A DNA stretch of 64,000 bases from Williamsia limnetica (GTDB lineage Bacteria > Actinomycetota > Actinomycetes > Mycobacteriales > Mycobacteriaceae). The stretch lies in assembly GCF_003217475.1 (NCBI RefSeq), contig NZ_QJSP01000008.1, positions 1 through 64,000 on the forward strand, given 5' to 3'. A model generated the notes under the pieces. That model was not told the origin of the DNA, made no database searches, and was given only the letters and a program-made list of their open reading frames with translations. Position 1 is the stretch's first letter. Each line of letters opens with the position of its first letter. Position numbers and translations under genes: made by a program. Shown here piece by piece: positions 62,368-64,000 of the stretch.

Positions 62368-62793
62368 ATGGCGAAGGCGCTCGCGCCCGACGTTTCAACG
62401 TGGCCTGCGGAGAATGCGCAGCTCATCGGCAGCAGGTGTGATGCCTGCGGCGCCACCACGTGGCCCAAGCAGGACCGCTGCCCCCGGTGCAGTGGACCGG
62501 ACATGTCCGAGCTGCTGCTGCCCCGCCGTGGAGAACTGATCGCGTTCACCACCCAGGGCTTCGTACCGAAACTTCCCTACGCGGGCGGTGAGACCGCTGC
62601 GACGTTCGAAACCTTCGGCATGGGGCTCATCCAGCTCGGGGAGGTGGTCAGGGTCGAGGCCCGGCTGACCGAGGCGGATCCGGAGAAGCTGGCCGACATC
62701 AAGGACGTCGAACTCACCTTCATCCCGTTCTACACCGATGCCGATGGCACCGAGATCATCACCTGGGCGTTCGCGCCGGTTACACAGAGCTGA
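62368..62793 (+). CDS. DUF35 (zinc-ribbon/OB-fold) protein, second copy
   Basis: A 141-residue protein with a complete Cys4 zinc ribbon: C24-x2-C27-x10-C38-x2-C41, then an OB-fold region. Paralogous to 34114-34524, but that copy has His as its last ligand. ATG at 62368 after TTTGGAGG. It lies 16 bp before a thiolase-fold gene and is expected to form a complex with its product. Confidence 0.9.
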   Translation: MAKALAPDVSTWPAENAQLIGSRCDACGATTWPKQDRCPRCSGPDMSELLLPRRGELIAFTTQGFVPKLPYAGGETAATFETFGMGLIQLGEVVRVEARLTEADPEKLADIKDVELTFIPFYTDADGTEIITWAFAPVTQS

Positions 62794-62809
62794 ACGAGGA
62801 GTTTCTCAT

Positions 62810-63955
62810 ATGAACGACGTTGCCATCATCGGTGTCGGCCTGCATCCATTCGGACGATTCGGCGCCAAGTCGGCCATCGAAATGGCCGCTGACGCAATTC
62901 AACTGGCACTGGCCGACTCCGGCGCCCAGTGGAAAGACATCCAGTTCGGTATCGGCGGTAGCTACGAGGTGGACAACACCGATGCCGTGACCCGCCTGGT
63001 CGGCCTCACCGGGATCCCGTTCACGAACGTGTTTAACGCGTGCGCGACCTCGGCCAGCGCCATCGAGCAAACCGCCGACGGGATCCGTTCGGGTAAGTAC
63101 GACATCGGTATCGCGGTGGGCACCGACAAGCATCCGCGCGGAGCGTTCACCGCAGATCCCGCGATGCTCGGCCTCCCCGCCTGGTACGCCGAGAACGGTC
63201 AGTTCGTGACCACCCAGTTCTTCGGCATGAAGATCAGCCGATACATCCGCGACCACAACATCTCAGTGGAAACACTCGCGAAAGTTGCTGCGAAGAACTA
63301 CCGCAACGGCGGCCTCAACGAGAAGGCCTTCCGTCGCAAGCCGATCAGCGAAGACGAGATCCTCGGCGCTCAGATGCTGAACTACCCGCTGACGCACTAC
63401 ATGTTCTGCGCGCCCGACGAAGGTGCGGCCGCAGTGATCATGTGTCGCGGCGACATTGCCAAGCGCTTCACTTCGAACCCGGTTTACCTGCGGTCCACCG
63501 CGATCCGCACGCGGACCTACGGTGCTTACGAGGTTCACGCCACCTGGGCCGCCATCGACGAAGACGTCTCCCCTACCGTCTATGCCTCCCGTGCCGCTTA
63601 CGAGCAGGCCGGCATCGGTCCCGAGGACGTCAACGTGATGCAGCTCCAGGACACCGACGCCGGCGCCGAGGTCATCCACATGGCAGAGAACGGATTCTGT
63701 GCCGACGGTGACCAGGAGAAGCTCATTGCCGAGGGGGCGACCGAAATCGGCGGTTCGATGCCTGTCAACACCGACGGCGGTCTGATCGCCAACGGTGAGC
63801 CCATCGGTGCGTCAGGGATCCGCCAGGTCCACGAACTCGTCCTGCAGCTACGCGGGCAGGCCGGCGACCGGCAGGTCCCCGGAAAGCCCAAGGTCGGCTA
63901 CGCGCAGGTGTACGGCGCGCCCGGCACTGCAGCAGCATCGATTCTCTCGCTGTAG
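62810..63955 (+). CDS. Thiolase-fold lipid-transfer-type protein with Cys, DUF35 partner
   Basis: A 381-residue thiolase-superfamily protein. Unlike the 32951 protein it keeps a Cys at the nucleophile position (Cys78 in NACATSASA). The C-terminal region reads GGLIANGEPIGASGIRQVHEL, a thiolase-like GEPIGASG stretch with the nearby His. It is adjacent to a DUF35 gene. It may act as a true thiolase on a bulky 3-ketoacyl-CoA, or be a lipid-transfer-protein thiolase with altered chemistry. ATG at 62810 follows GAGGAG. The last 45 bases of the window show nothing. Confidence 0.86.
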   Translation: MNDVAIIGVGLHPFGRFGAKSAIEMAADAIQLALADSGAQWKDIQFGIGGSYEVDNTDAVTRLVGLTGIPFTNVFNACATSASAIEQTADGIRSGKYDIGIAVGTDKHPRGAFTADPAMLGLPAWYAENGQFVTTQFFGMKISRYIRDHNISVETLAKVAAKNYRNGGLNEKAFRRKPISEDEILGAQMLNYPLTHYMFCAPDEGAAAVIMCRGDIAKRFTSNPVYLRSTAIRTRTYGAYEVHATWAAIDEDVSPTVYASRAAYEQAGIGPEDVNVMQLQDTDAGAEVIHMAENGFCADGDQEKLIAEGATEIGGSMPVNTDGGLIANGEPIGASGIRQVHELVLQLRGQAGDRQVPGKPKVGYAQVYGAPGTAAASILSL

Positions 63956-64000
63956 CGAAACCCCGGCGCGTGCAGTTCACGTCGCGGTCAGCGGTGGCCC

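Noticed and set aside
1-64000. Classical cholesterol/steroid-ring degradation cluster
   Set aside because: Mce, Ltp2 and MaoC pairs fit, but no ketosteroid dehydrogenase, 9-alpha-hydroxylase, HsaA-D or KstR-like binding site was seen, so a steroid assignment is not supported.
1-64000. Long open frames on the strand opposite to strong genes (for example 3438-3866, 36362-38252 on plus, 46807-47880)
   Set aside because: They are typical shadows in high-G+C DNA: they lie fully over genes with clear families, lack ribosome-binding sites and contain no recognisable motif.
1-64000. Mobile elements, tRNA or rRNA genes, CRISPR arrays, riboswitches
   Set aside because: No transposase or integrase motif, tRNA cloverleaf, regularly spaced repeat or known riboswitch core was recognised by eye.

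Overview
The window is 64 kb of high-G+C actinobacterial DNA. A complete two-YrbE/six-Mce importer operon, mycofactocin-coupled SDRs, F420-type oxidoreductases, actinobacterial P450s with a small CxxHxxC ferredoxin, and MmpL/RND and TetR families point to a mycolic-acid-containing member of the Mycobacteriales (Gordonia, Rhodococcus, Williamsia or Mycobacterium-like). The exact genus cannot be fixed from this sequence. No rRNA, tRNA, CRISPR array, transposase or phage gene was found. Almost every gene belongs to uptake, oxidation, CoA activation, chain shortening or regulation, so this reads as one large catabolic island for a hydrophobic, probably alicyclic or branched (terpenoid- or steroid-like) compound. 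The substrate itself is not shown by the sequence.

Layout. 1-6.8 kb: tail of a DoxX-like gene, two TetR regulators, a hypothetical gene, then an operon of branched-chain-type binding lipoprotein, ferredoxin, P450 and mycofactocin-type SDR. 6.8-12.5 kb: CitE-like lyase and MaoC, AraC regulator, amidohydrolase no. 1, a small DUF3263-like protein, an HSL-type esterase and an IclR regulator. 12.6-18.8 kb: Baeyer-Villiger monooxygenase, three SDRs and a family-5 solute-binding lipoprotein. 18.8-21.1 kb: TetR and an MFS exporter. 21.2-34.5 kb: amidohydrolase no. 2; aldehyde dehydrogenase/SDR/deazaflavin-dependent reductase; TetR; acyl-CoA ligase; cupin; then amidohydrolase no. 3, CoA-transferase, a second family-5 binding protein and an Ltp2-type aldolase with its DUF35 partner. 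34.5-36.2 kb: nitroreductase and an F420-type LLM oxidoreductase. 36.4-45.8 kb: the mce operon on the minus strand. 46-48.9 kb: P450-SDR operon with its TetR. 49-57.1 kb: carboxymuconolactone-decarboxylase-like protein, hydroxyisobutyrate-dehydrogenase-like protein, ALDH, SDR, two MaoC-type proteins, VOC protein, thiolase, an EthD-like protein and DoxX. 57.2-61.3 kb: MMPL transporter with a two-component system. 61.4-64 kb: thioesterase and a second DUF35/thiolase pair.

How the parts may work together (inference): Mce and the lipoproteins take up the substrate; P450s hydroxylate it; SDRs oxidise the alcohol to a ketone; the BVMO and esterase open the ring; the ligase or CoA-transferase makes CoA esters; MaoC hydratases, thiolases and Ltp2/DUF35 aldolases shorten them.

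The most striking pattern is regulatory. Six promoter regions spread from 21 to 62 kb carry pairs of 15-bp imperfect palindromes built on GAGAAT-N3-ATTCTC, and every pair has the same 22-bp centre-to-centre spacing. Two further promoters share an identical 45-bp block holding one strong copy. This ties scattered operons into one apparent regulon. Separate palindromes near two TetR genes (TGATCGATCGATCA; TGCTNAGCA) suggest local control of each P450 operon.
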